A DNA stretch of 49,654 nt from an uncultured Bacteroidales bacterium (lineage in GTDB: Bacteria > Bacteroidota > Bacteroidia > Bacteroidales > UBA932), in the NCBI GenBank assembly GCA_900320795.1, contig ONTQ01000009.1, forward strand, positions 1 through 49,654. Reading direction: 5' to 3'. A program made the position numbers and the translations under genes. The first letter of the stretch is position 1; every line of letters begins with the position of its first letter. This document shows positions 8,501-15,913 of the stretch, in pieces. A model generated the notes under the pieces. It worked only from the letters and a program-made list of their open reading frames with translations, did no database searches and was not told the DNA's origin.

Positions 8501-10708
8501 TTTATCGGCCCCCAGGAGGGTGTATTGCACGGGGAGGGGCACGGTATGGCCGGACGCGTCGCGGCCTTCGAGCCGAAGCCGCAGCGTTGTTCCCAAAAGG
8601 GTGTATCGGGGATATTCCTTGTCTTTGGGGACGAGGTCAGAATCGGCATCGTCCGGAACAATCGCCTCCACGGAAATCTCATCGCCCACATAAAAGCCGT
8701 TGGAGAAACTGAGCGTTTCGCCGGTAGCGTCCGTCACTTTCACTTCCGCGTGATAATAACCCCTTTCGCGGGCCGGGAAAAGGAAGCGGAAGGTATTGTC
8801 GGCCGATATTTCCCCTTCCTGTTCCAGGACAGGTCTGCCGAACAAGTTGACATTGAACGAGACATGGCTTCCGGCGAGGCTGTGTCCGGACAGGGACGTG
8901 ACCTTGCCGCTCACGAGGACCGTATCCCCTGCCAGATAAAGCCGGTCCACCGGGTCGAAACTGAGTTCGAAACTGGGCAGCACGAACTCGTCCACGCGGA
9001 AGTAAACGGTTTCCAGACCGGATATGGAGAGGCTGAAACGGCCGTTTCTGGCACCCAGGGGCAGCACAAATCGGCCGCTCACAGAACCGAATTCGTTGGT
9101 TTTCAGGGACAAAGCGCCAATCTGCTTGCCTTCGGAGTCCCTGAGGCGGGCTTCCACATCCTTTCCTTCCACCACGGAGAAGGAGCGCCGGGGATCTCCC
9201 TGATAGACCACGGCCTTGAAGTTCACCGTGTCGCCGGGATGATAGGCGCCCTGGTCACGGTAGATGTTGCAGCGGATGCGGTCTCTTTCATAATAGGAGT
9301 AATAGCGGTCGGAAAGGCTCACCGGGCGGGATTTGCGGTCTTCGCTGATGGCCTGGAGGGTGAGGTAGGCATCCTCTTTGTCCATGACTTTCACAAAAGC
9401 CTGCGGCAGCGGGGTGAAGCCGTCCAGCCTGAGGGTGGTCCTGCTCAGTACCTTGTCTCCCTTCAACAGATGCAACGTCGCCTTCTGGAGCGGCTGCCCG
9501 GTCTCGTAATCGGCCACATAGACTTTGGCGCCTTCGGCATCCCTGCGGGTGGCGATGGAGAGGGTGAACTGCGTGTAGGCGTCCATGGAGGACAGTTTGC
9601 CGTTTACGGCCTCCACGGTATAGTCTCCGTCTTCCAACGCAGGCATCTTGAGCGTAAGCGTATCCTTAATATAGAAACTGCCGATGGGATTGACGGCCTT
9701 CCAGGTCTTGATGCTCTTGTCTCCGCGGCGAAGGGTTACCGTGGCGCGGTCCAGATTCCGGAAAATGACACGGATGATGTCCTTGTCCATGGTCACTTCC
9801 AGGTTCTTGCCGGTGAGGATGCCGATGAGTTCCGACGGGGCCTTGCAGCCGGCGGCGATATCGGCCTCAGTACCGCGATAGGCATTGCGCTCGGCTTCCA
9901 GGCGCTTCGCATTCTCGCAGAGGGAACGGTACATCTCGGCCGTGGAATGGTCCTCCTTGTCCAACTCCCTTTTACGAAGGTCCAGCAGGGCAGCCTTGGG
10001 ATAAACCGAGACGGCCTTCCCGCTGTATTTGTTGGCAAAGGCGGCCAGGTTCTGCCGCTGCTCATCCCTCTGGGATTCCGGATAATAGCGGCTGCTGAGC
10101 ACATGGTATTCAAGGGCGGCCTCGTTGGGATAGACGCCCGAAATCTCTGAGAGCAGCGCTTTATAAACCTCATCCCCCGGAAGGTTGTAACTTCCGCGAT
10201 TGGCAAGAATGCGCCACAGGACATATTCCTTGTCACTACGGATGAAAGGCTTCAGCGTGCCGCCCAGATAGCCCTGGATATTGCGGTAAAAGGCCGGCGT
10301 ATGGCCCTGGAACCGGTCTTCGTTCTGCTTGACAAAAGCCCACAGGGCATCCGAGGAGGCCCCGTTCCAGGCGTTCATCCAGTGGAAAGTGACAATGGGC
10401 TCGTCAAACTCCTTCACCTCTTTCTCCAACTCTGCGCGGAGGCGGTTCTGCTGCTTCCAGTCCCGGCGCACGACCACGTTCACATAGGTGGTGGCGGCGT
10501 CGTAAAAATCGACAGGAAGGTGCTTCTGAATGGCCTCTTCCTTGATTTGGCCAAGGATTTCCGCCTCCTTCTGGGGGCGGTCGGCCTTGGAGGCTTCCTC
10601 GTACTGCTTCCATAGGGCGGTGAGTACATGACCATCATTCATAGGCGATGCAATGGCTGCGGTACCGGTCATCAGGGCCAGTAACCAGGTGAAGAAACTT
10701 CTTTTCAT
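5549..10708 (-). CDS. Alpha-2-macroglobulin family protein (giant, secreted)
   Basis: 1719 residues with an N-terminal signal sequence (MKRSFFTWLLALMTGTAAIA). Near residue 488, YHPGDTVNF marks an MG2 domain; DEFVLPSFEL and LYLAGDTVLVSG belong to the following MG domains. Around 1036-1070, LTFQPHLLTSADGTLEF with FRTSDKLSTYYVRALS fits the A2M bait-adjacent domain. A helical thioester-domain-like region and a C-terminal beta domain follow. I see no CxEQ thioester motif before the helical domain, so covalent trapping looks lost. Bacterial relatives guard the envelope against proteases or act in surface protein handling. Residues near 1155-1163 (CHPERSGES) are encoded by a short repeat-like insertion at 7216-7245. 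It lies 45 bases downstream of folC and is probably co-transcribed with it. Confidence 0.85.
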   Translation of the reverse strand: MKRSFFTWLLALMTGTAAIASPMNDGHVLTALWKQYEEASKADRPQKEAEILGQIKEEAIQKHLPVDFYDAATTYVNVVVRRDWKQQNRLRAELEKEVKEFDEPIVTFHWMNAWNGASSDALWAFVKQNEDRFQGHTPAFYRNIQGYLGGTLKPFIRSDKEYVLWRILANRGSYNLPGDEVYKALLSEISGVYPNEAALEYHVLSSRYYPESQRDEQRQNLAAFANKYSGKAVSVYPKAALLDLRKRELDKEDHSTAEMYRSLCENAKRLEAERNAYRGTEADIAAGCKAPSELIGILTGKNLEVTMDKDIIRVIFRNLDRATVTLRRGDKSIKTWKAVNPIGSFYIKDTLTLKMPALEDGDYTVEAVNGKLSSMDAYTQFTLSIATRRDAEGAKVYVADYETGQPLQKATLHLLKGDKVLSRTTLRLDGFTPLPQAFVKVMDKEDAYLTLQAISEDRKSRPVSLSDRYYSYYERDRIRCNIYRDQGAYHPGDTVNFKAVVYQGDPRRSFSVVEGKDVEARLRDSEGKQIGALSLKTNEFGSVSGRFVLPLGARNGRFSLSISGLETVYFRVDEFVLPSFELSFDPVDRLYLAGDTVLVSGKVTSLSGHSLAGSHVSFNVNLFGRPVLEQEGEISADNTFRFLFPARERGYYHAEVKVTDATGETLSFSNGFYVGDEISVEAIVPDDADSDLVPKDKEYPRYTLLGTTLRLRLEGRDASGHTVPLPVQYTLLGADKTVLATGETPSGKDLSFDLPGGGFYKLETLVEVAAKDGRRISRARSFYFYCIPEAEKTLMPQVSRVFIPGPLTVAAGAPISARMGTSEGKAYALVLLYGEGRQVLESRKLEVADGTIEDLSFEYRESYPDAVRLQVFYFIHGTAVNYDWQFRREKDRYSLPLQFTRFHDKAYPGALYSFALRTAPSTEVLVAAWDKSLDAVQHNGWPLVNTLDVSVDYLSVESECGRVGKAYVDRILYRGMTKGGVAFESEMMMADAAPAAAPVMKESGNVPGRNASASAGEAAADVPLRTDFSTALTFQPHLLTSADGTLEFSFRTSDKLSTYYVRALSHDKGMHNALVEKEMVVSVPVKVALSEPRFLYAGDVYDCVLTVSSNSEKPVSGTLVLVTSAEGEPAASQMVPVTVAPGEVLSHTFRLTCPSCHPERSGESLILKAVFKAAEFSDAVQVTVPVYPAAQVLTEAHSVVLRSGMSREALLKELQGRFVNVPASAAALKEISVLDMVCDAIPSHVEPSGKDVLSLSEAWYIRHMASRLEILDRKKEASDMAALDQNALLDKIMACRNGDGGFGWFEGMKSSPSITAVLLERTAKLRARGFASPDLTSSVKYLDREQFDESRPFWYGALSDAQYCYIRSLYPEVPFEVNPVSEEGKKRIKAFKKWAVDYLTPSKKDGRGLKGQILQKSRRLMTLENLLSLDAGLPLAKAWGVNLSSALRKSMDADELSLLEYAVEHRDGGWYYPNAVMPWRGLMESEAYAHSLLCDLLTRVASSDSPVANGIRLWLMLQKETQHWDTEPAYIDAITSILDGPESVLNTKVLVLSATYEAPFKEVKASGNGFKVERRFYKEVEGALVDLHPGDPVQVGDKILVKYLIWNAENRSFVKLTAGREASLQPVQQLSGHLGYGFIGFGRRSVSWGFVPQGYRNVKAACTEFYFDSYPEENTELSEEFYVQRAGTFVAPVAVIESLYAPHYRANSAYRAPLVSATR
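7216..7245 (-). repeat. Short dispersed-type repeat inserted in frame in the macroglobulin gene
   Basis: On the minus strand this reads TGTCATCCTGAGCGAAGCGG followed by AGAATCTC and encodes the peptide HPERSGES. It resembles a short repeat I recall from many unrelated bacteria, often translated as HPERSEGS. Only one copy is seen in this window. Confidence 0.5.
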
Positions 10709-10753
10709 AATAGCGCATTTCTTGATCTATGGGGGAGAGAACAAGTTTTGTAC

Positions 10754-12121
10754 CTAAGAGCGGAAAAGCGGCAGGGCTTCGGCCACGACGAAAGTGCTTC
10801 CGCCGATATAGATGAGCGGCGGGGCCGGTTTTTCGGCCGATGCGCTGCGGTTCAACTGTTCGGAAAGGGTCTTGGAAAGGTGGATGGCCATCTGTACGGC
10901 CTGGCGGACCGCCGTGAAGGCATAGGCCCGGACAGGCTTCTCCTGCGCTTCCCGGTAGGCCTTGTACCGCTCCAGAATCACTTCTTCCCGAAGGGCGCGG
11001 GGCGTATCGGGGGCGGTGAAGATGTAGGTGGCATCTTCCGGCATCAAGGGGAGGATGGCGTCCAGGTCCTTGTCGGCCATCACGCCGTACACTATGATGA
11101 GCGAGGAGAACTGGCCATCTTTGAGCAGCGCCTGCAACTGGGCGAAATTCTGCTCCAGCGCCTGGGCGTTGTGGCCGATGTCGGCAATCACATAAGGCTG
11201 TGCGGAGAGGCGTTCCCAGCGCCCGTGAAAGTCCATATTGCGGGCCGTGTGGATGATGCCATCCAGCACGGCGGCTTCGTCCCCGAGGACCTGGAGGCCA
11301 GGCTGTCCCCTGAGGCATTCCAGGGCACAGAGGACGGTCCGGAGGTTCTTCTCCTGCACCTTGGCATGCAGGTCCATCTCCCGGAGGATGGCGGCATGGC
11401 GGTGCCACAGCGCGGGGCGGGCATGGTCGGCATAGGTGAGCGGGCAGAACATCCAGGCCTTCTCGTTGAAGACAGGGTCTGTTTCAGGATCGCTCTCCCC
11501 CACCACAGCCGGCACACCCAGCTTGAAAATACCGGCTTTCTCGGCCGCGATGCGCGCCCGTGTGCTGCCCAGCAAATCGCAATGGTCCAGGCCGATGGAG
11601 GTGATGACCGTCAGGTTGGGCCGCTCCAGGATGTTGGTGGAATCCAGCCTTCCGCCAAGGCCGGTCTCGATGACGGCCAGGTCCACCTGCTCATCGGCAA
11701 ACCACTTGAAGGCCAGGCCCGTGGTGATCTCGAAGAAGGAGAGTTCGTGCGCGATGATCCAGTTCATCCATTCCGACAGGAAGGCGAAGACATATTCCTT
11801 GGGAATCATGGCGCCGCCGATGCGCATGCGCTCCCGGAAGTCCAGGATATGCGGAGATGTAAAAAGTCCTACTTTTAGCGAACAGGCCTTCCCGGCAGAA
11901 GCCAGCATATTGGCCACGGAGCCCTTGCCGTTGGTTCCGGCGATATGGACGCTCCGGAAGGCGCGGGAGGGGTTTCCGAGGGCCCGGTCAAAGGCCTGCA
12001 TCCGCTCCAGACCGGGCTTGTAGGCGCCGGATGTAAAGCCATCTTTCTGCACCGACGGGAAGCGGCGGAAGATGTCCTGAACCAGTTTTAAATATTCTGC
12101 CTCTGAAAAATTCAATTCCAT
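10754..12121 (-). CDS. folC: Bifunctional folylpolyglutamate synthase / dihydrofolate synthase
   Basis: 455 residues, normal for FolC. It carries the Mur-ligase type P-loop GTNGKGSVANM (about 63-73), the folate-binding FTSPHILDFRERMRI, and ETGLGGRLDSTN. It adds glutamate to dihydropteroate and then extends the polyglutamate tail of folates in the cytoplasm. A TATCTTTG -7 box on the minus strand (12129-12136) lies 7 bases upstream of the ATG, so the 5' leader would be only a few bases. The alpha-2-macroglobulin gene follows after 45 bases on the same strand. Confidence 0.95.
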   Translation of the reverse strand: MELNFSEAEYLKLVQDIFRRFPSVQKDGFTSGAYKPGLERMQAFDRALGNPSRAFRSVHIAGTNGKGSVANMLASAGKACSLKVGLFTSPHILDFRERMRIGGAMIPKEYVFAFLSEWMNWIIAHELSFFEITTGLAFKWFADEQVDLAVIETGLGGRLDSTNILERPNLTVITSIGLDHCDLLGSTRARIAAEKAGIFKLGVPAVVGESDPETDPVFNEKAWMFCPLTYADHARPALWHRHAAILREMDLHAKVQEKNLRTVLCALECLRGQPGLQVLGDEAAVLDGIIHTARNMDFHGRWERLSAQPYVIADIGHNAQALEQNFAQLQALLKDGQFSSLIIVYGVMADKDLDAILPLMPEDATYIFTAPDTPRALREEVILERYKAYREAQEKPVRAYAFTAVRQAVQMAIHLSKTLSEQLNRSASAEKPAPPLIYIGGSTFVVAEALPLFRS

Positions 12122-12128
12122 ACAAATA

Positions 12129-12136
12129 CAAAGATA
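12129..12136 (-). promoter_or_regulatory. -7 box for folC
   Basis: TATCTTTG on the minus strand, 7 bases ahead of the folC ATG. It is divergent from the promoter at 12151-12181. No clear -33 TTTG is seen at the usual distance. Confidence 0.55.
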
Positions 12137-12150
12137 GAAAAAAATCCGTG

Positions 12151-12181
12151 TTTGTTATCTGCCGAAATTTGCTTAAATTTG
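12151..12181 (+). promoter_or_regulatory. Promoter of the AIR-synthase-like gene and phoH
   Basis: TTTG at 12151-12154, 19 bases, then TAAATTTG at 12174-12181. This is an exact match to the Bacteroidota promoter pattern. The ATG at 12186 begins only 4 bases later, so the mRNA would be leaderless or nearly so, unless a later start is used. Confidence 0.75.
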
Positions 12182-12185
12182 AGCC

Positions 12186-13295
12186 ATGACAGATTTGCTG
12201 CACAGCAATTATATCATCGACGGGGTACAGATGCCCCTGTCCCCTGCCCGTATGCTCCGGGAGTGCTCCATAGAGCCTCCGCTGGAGCCGGACGGTGATC
12301 CCGGAACCCTGGCCGACGAGCAGCTGGACCTTCGGCCGGACAACTACATCTTCGACGAATCGGCCATAGAGGAGTATGCCCTCATGCTGGACGGAAAACG
12401 CTCGCTGCCGCTTTCGTTCGCCGGGCCCTATACCGCCTCCAAAGTGGCCCAGGCCCTGCTGGACGCCATTTGGATGAGCGGCCACTTCCGCCTGGGAGAC
12501 CTCACCCTCAAGGCCGACTGGAAGTGGAATGACCGGGAAATCGGCCATGCCGCGGCCTTTTACCATTCGGTAGAAAGCGCCTGCGCGTATATCGATGCGC
12601 TGGGGCTCAAGCTGGACCGCTACACGCTTTGCAGCGGGCAGCCGGCGGTGTCTTTCAAGGCGGGCACCGTGGCGGAGGAAGACGCGGTGGACGAGGAAGC
12701 CTCCCTCTTCCGCGAACTCCCCTACCGCACAGCCAATCCGCGCATCTCGCGCCGCCGCAAGGCACCCGACGCGCTGGTTCCGGAAACCTCCGACTGGCTC
12801 ATCTACATCCCCTTCGACCCCTGCGACTACCGCTTGGGCGGATCGGCCCTGGCCCAGGCCCTGGGCGCCCATCCCTCCACGGCACCGGAGGTGAATGACG
12901 CCGATTATTTCATTGACTGCTACGAGGTTGTCCGGGAACTGGTGGAAGACGGCATCGTGAAGGCCGGCGCCACCGTGGGCGACGGCGGTCTCATGGGCTG
13001 TCTCCGCGCCATGACCGCAGGCGGCACCGGGGCGGATGTCAGCATCCGGAACGTCTGCAAGGCTTACGGCGGAGAAACCCAGGTGCGGGTGCTCTTCAGC
13101 GAAGTGCCCGGCGTCGTGCTCCAGGTGGCCGACATAGATTATGATTACATAGACGCGGAACTCATCCTGCAGGATGTGGTGTATTTCCCCATCGGCCACC
13201 CGGCCGTCTCGCATGCCGGGGTGTGCCTCACGGAAGCCGTGGAAATCCCGCAAATCCTTGAGTCCCTGTTAAATACCCTGGAAGGGGAAGATTAA
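12186..13295 (+). CDS. AIR-synthase-related conserved protein (distant PurM/PurL C-terminal-like)
   Basis: 369 residues, no signal peptide, cytoplasmic. The best clue is VGDGGLMGCLRAMTAGGTGADV at about 260-281, which resembles the glycine-rich stretch of the C-terminal domain of PurM/PurL-type synthases (SDGGLAxAL). It is followed by EVPGVVLQV and a long acidic C-terminus. The N-terminal half (MTDLLHSNYIIDGV) carries no motif I know. It is too short for PurL. It precedes phoH by only 5 bases, so the two form an operon. I place it as an uncharacterised AIR-synthase-like protein; its reaction is unknown. An alternative start at the ATG at 12231 cannot be excluded because the promoter sits so close. 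Confidence 0.55.
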   Translation: MTDLLHSNYIIDGVQMPLSPARMLRECSIEPPLEPDGDPGTLADEQLDLRPDNYIFDESAIEEYALMLDGKRSLPLSFAGPYTASKVAQALLDAIWMSGHFRLGDLTLKADWKWNDREIGHAAAFYHSVESACAYIDALGLKLDRYTLCSGQPAVSFKAGTVAEEDAVDEEASLFRELPYRTANPRISRRRKAPDALVPETSDWLIYIPFDPCDYRLGGSALAQALGAHPSTAPEVNDADYFIDCYEVVRELVEDGIVKAGATVGDGGLMGCLRAMTAGGTGADVSIRNVCKAYGGETQVRVLFSEVPGVVLQVADIDYDYIDAELILQDVVYFPIGHPAVSHAGVCLTEAVEIPQILESLLNTLEGED

Positions 13296-13300
13296 CAAAT

Positions 13301-14626
13301 ATGTCCAAAATTTTCGTTCTCGACACCAACATCATCCTTCACGACTACAAGAGCGTGAAGAGTTTCCAGGACAACGACATCGTCATTCCCATGGCGGTGG
13401 TGGAAGAACTGGACAAGTTCAAGAAGGGCAATGACGCGCTCTCGTTCAACGCCCGTGCCTTCATGCGTGAAATCACCAAACTCACGGACCGGCAGAAGTT
13501 CGGGAAGCGGGGCGTTCCGCTGGGGCCCAAACTGGGCTTTATCAAGATTGAGCCCAACCATCCCTTCGCCCCCGAGTTCCAGGACCTGTTCAAAGACGAC
13601 ATCCAGGACCACCGCATCCTGGCCACGGCCATGTGGGTGCGGGACAACAATCCGCGCCGCTTCGTGGCCCTTGTGACCAAGGATATCAACCTGAGGCTCA
13701 AGGCCAAAGCCGCCGGCATGGAGGTGCAGGATTACCTCCGCGACCGCATGGACGACGAGGTGACGGAGAGCCTGGAGCGGGAAGTCATCCAAATGGAAGC
13801 CTCCTCGGAAGCCGTCCAGCGCCTTGCCTACGGACAAGACAACTGCATGGACTGGAAGGAGGTCTCCGAGAAGGAGCCCGCCCCCAACCAATTATACAAG
13901 TTCAATTTCGGCGGAGAATCGGTGTGCGCCCGGTATGACGCTTCCCGCAAGGTGATAGCCCTGGTGCGCAGCCGTGAGGCCTACGGCATCCGTCCCCGCA
14001 ACGATGAGCAGAAGTTCGCCCTGGACGCCTGCCTGAATCCCAGGATTCCGCTGGTGTCGCTCACCGGCGGTGCCGGAACGGGGAAGACGCTGCTGGCCCT
14101 CGCCGCCGCCCTGGAACAGGCCGACGACTACGACCAGATTATCCTTTCGCGCCCCACGGTGGTGCTTGGCGGACAGGATATCGGCTTCCTGCCCGGAGAC
14201 CAGCGCTCCAAGATGAGTCCGTACATCCAGCCGCTGATGGACAACCTGGACGTCATCAAGCGCTGCTTCAAGCCTTCCAGCAAGCAGGCCCTCAGGATTG
14301 AGGCCATGCTCAAGGATGAAAGGCTTCTCATTTCACCGCTGGCCTATATCCGCGGCCGCTCCCTGGGAAAAGTGTATTTCATCGTGGACGAAGCGCAGAA
14401 CCTCACCCCGCACGAGGTGAAGACCATCATCACCCGCGCTGGAGAAGGCACCAAAATGGTGTTTACCGGAGACATCTTCCAGATAGACCAGCCCTACCTG
14501 GACCAGTGGAGCAACGGCCTCACCCACCTGGGCGAGAAAATGAAGGGCCAGGCGCTCTTCCAGCACGTTTTCCTGCGCAAGGGCGAGCGCTCCGACCTCT
14601 CCGAAATTGCCGCCAAACTCCTTTAA
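13301..14626 (+). CDS. PIN domain-PhoH ATPase fusion protein
   Basis: 441 residues. The N-terminal PIN domain begins KIFVLDTNIILHDY with the acidic residues D7 and E31 (VVEELDKF). The C-terminal PhoH ATPase domain has Walker A GGAGTGKT at about 257-264 and Walker B VYFIVDEAQN at about 361-370. The PIN-PhoH (PhoH2) arrangement is known elsewhere as an RNA helicase/RNase pair in one chain. It is cytoplasmic and probably handles RNA. Co-transcribed with the preceding gene (5-base gap). A hairpin cluster follows the stop. Confidence 0.92.
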   Translation: MSKIFVLDTNIILHDYKSVKSFQDNDIVIPMAVVEELDKFKKGNDALSFNARAFMREITKLTDRQKFGKRGVPLGPKLGFIKIEPNHPFAPEFQDLFKDDIQDHRILATAMWVRDNNPRRFVALVTKDINLRLKAKAAGMEVQDYLRDRMDDEVTESLEREVIQMEASSEAVQRLAYGQDNCMDWKEVSEKEPAPNQLYKFNFGGESVCARYDASRKVIALVRSREAYGIRPRNDEQKFALDACLNPRIPLVSLTGGAGTGKTLLALAAALEQADDYDQIILSRPTVVLGGQDIGFLPGDQRSKMSPYIQPLMDNLDVIKRCFKPSSKQALRIEAMLKDERLLISPLAYIRGRSLGKVYFIVDEAQNLTPHEVKTIITRAGEGTKMVFTGDIFQIDQPYLDQWSNGLTHLGEKMKGQALFQHVFLRKGERSDLSEIAAKLL

Positions 14627-14661
14627 GGCTCTTTACCGGCATTCGGAGCAAAGCGACAAAG

Positions 14662-14755
14662 CCCCTTCCCCGAGGGAAGGGGTTGGGGATGGGGTAACGT
14701 GGAGAAGGTTCACTTTTTGGGCTATGCCCAAAAAGTGAACGACACCCCTCCCCAA
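14662..14755. repeat. Nested hairpin cluster between convergent genes
   Basis: First comes a perfect 9-bp hairpin CCCCTTCCC-CGA-GGGAAGGGG (14662-14682). Then comes a perfect 15-bp hairpin with arms 14708-14722 and 14726-14740 and loop TAT. The second is enclosed by an outer stem, TTGGGG/CCCCAA and GGGGT/ACCCC (14683-14695 with 14744-14755). It lies between the 3' ends of phoH and the LytTR gene and may end both transcripts or be a small mobile repeat. From 14765 to 14926 the DNA is AT-rich and shows no gene. Confidence 0.75.
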
Positions 14756-14926
14756 GGATGCCGTTCGGGTATATAAAACGAACTTAACAAATAGACATGA
14801 AATTACTTCAATGTCCAATGGCAAAGTTACAATCTTTTATCGGGAAAACAAATTTTTCTTTCAATTTGCAATAATTAAATAATTTTATTTATAAAATTAT
14901 AACTTAACCTTCTGAAATTCACGTAA

Positions 14927-15739
14927 TTATAACAATTCAACCAACGCATCATAATAGCGTTTGGAAACCGGTATGGGCTTTGCGCCATTGTGGTCCAGCT
15001 GGGCCAGCGCATAGCCATTGGCGTCTTTTCTCAGCAATTCCACATGGCTGGCATTGATAAAGAAAGACCGATGGCAGCGGAGAAGCCCGTGCCGGACCAG
15101 GTTCTCTTCCAGTGCGCGCATGGAGGAGCGCAGCGTGAATTCCTTGACACGGCCATTGTCAAGATGGACGATGCGGACATAATTCTCCTCTGCTTCAATG
15201 TACAATACCGCCTCGGATGAGACGACCAGTTTAAGCCTTTTCTGATCGTCATAGAAGCGAAGGAGCGTCCGTTCATCCACTCGGGGAGCCCTGCCAACGC
15301 TTTCATTCATCACATAGAGTTGGACGGCCATGGTCAGGATAGAGAGCGGAAAGACCAGGATTCCGGCCGTGTACAGCACACAGAGAGACATGGTTCCGAA
15401 GTAAGTCCGCACCCCTGCCCAACCGATTCCGAGCGGAATGGACATAAAGAGCCCGCTCACAACGACTTCTCCCACGCACCACAATATATACAGGGCCCAG
15501 TTCAGGTCCAGAAGGCGTTTGAGAAGAAAAAGGAGCATCCTGGAGAGCACTGTAACGGCCAGGACAATGAGGCTGCAGATAATGAGATTAAGCGTGAACC
15601 GCCCTTGCGCAACCGAAAGAAAATCACTGATATTGAATGGATTATACGTCAGGACAAAGAGAAAATAGAACACCGGGACCACCGTAAAGAACATCACTTG
15701 GGACGGCATTTTGTAGAAAGTTCTCGAAATGGGCTTCAT
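14927..15739 (-). CDS. LytTR-domain membrane regulator
   Basis: 270 residues. Four hydrophobic segments fill residues 15-140. They are followed by a linker and a LytTR DNA-binding domain (about 165-270) with the typical LYIEAEENYVRI, RSSMRALEENL and CHRSFFINASHVE motifs. There is no receiver domain, so it is a membrane-anchored one-component regulator. It is divergent from the GT8 glycosyltransferase gene, and the shared promoter holds repeated TTCGTCCCAA boxes that are good candidates for its own binding sites. A TATCTTTG -7 box (15759-15766, minus) with TTGG 20 bases upstream drives it. The likely job is autoregulation plus control of the GT8-acyltransferase pair. Confidence 0.88.
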   Translation of the reverse strand: MKPISRTFYKMPSQVMFFTVVPVFYFLFVLTYNPFNISDFLSVAQGRFTLNLIICSLIVLAVTVLSRMLLFLLKRLLDLNWALYILWCVGEVVVSGLFMSIPLGIGWAGVRTYFGTMSLCVLYTAGILVFPLSILTMAVQLYVMNESVGRAPRVDERTLLRFYDDQKRLKLVVSSEAVLYIEAEENYVRIVHLDNGRVKEFTLRSSMRALEENLVRHGLLRCHRSFFINASHVELLRKDANGYALAQLDHNGAKPIPVSKRYYDALVELL

Positions 15740-15752
15740 ACGTCACTATTTA

Positions 15753-15844
15753 ATGGGACAAAGATAGGAAAAATATTTTTTTCGTCCCAAAATTTGCATT
15801 TTTATCCCAAATATGCAGATTTCGTCACAAACCGTTCGTCCCAA
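15753..15844. promoter_or_regulatory. Array of putative LytTR binding boxes in the divergent promoter
   Basis: Plus-strand decamers are TTCGTCCCAA (15781), TTTATCCCAA (15801), TTCGTCACAA (15821) and TTCGTCCCAA (15835). The first three are exactly 20 bp apart, about two helical turns. A further copy, TTTGTCCCAT, lies on the minus strand at 15753-15762. The copy at 15781 overlaps the -33 region of the LytTR gene promoter; the minus-strand copy overlaps its start region. Direct repeats about two turns apart are typical of LytTR sites. Confidence 0.65.
15759..15766 (-). promoter_or_regulatory. -7 box of the LytTR gene
   Basis: TATCTTTG on the minus strand with TTGG 20 bases upstream (15787-15790). 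It lies 19 bases ahead of the ATG at 15739. Confidence 0.65.
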
Positions 15845-15877
15845 TGACATTTTTTTCTCTCAAAATGGCATCAGAAG

Positions 15878-15885
15878 TACTTTTG
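15878..15885 (+). promoter_or_regulatory. -7 box of the GT8-acyltransferase pair
   Basis: TACTTTTG fits TAnnTTTG and lies 28 bases before the ATG at 15914. The candidate LytTR boxes lie just upstream. Confidence 0.55.
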
Positions 15886-15913
15886 CGATACAAACCGAAA
15901 AGATTTGAACGAC

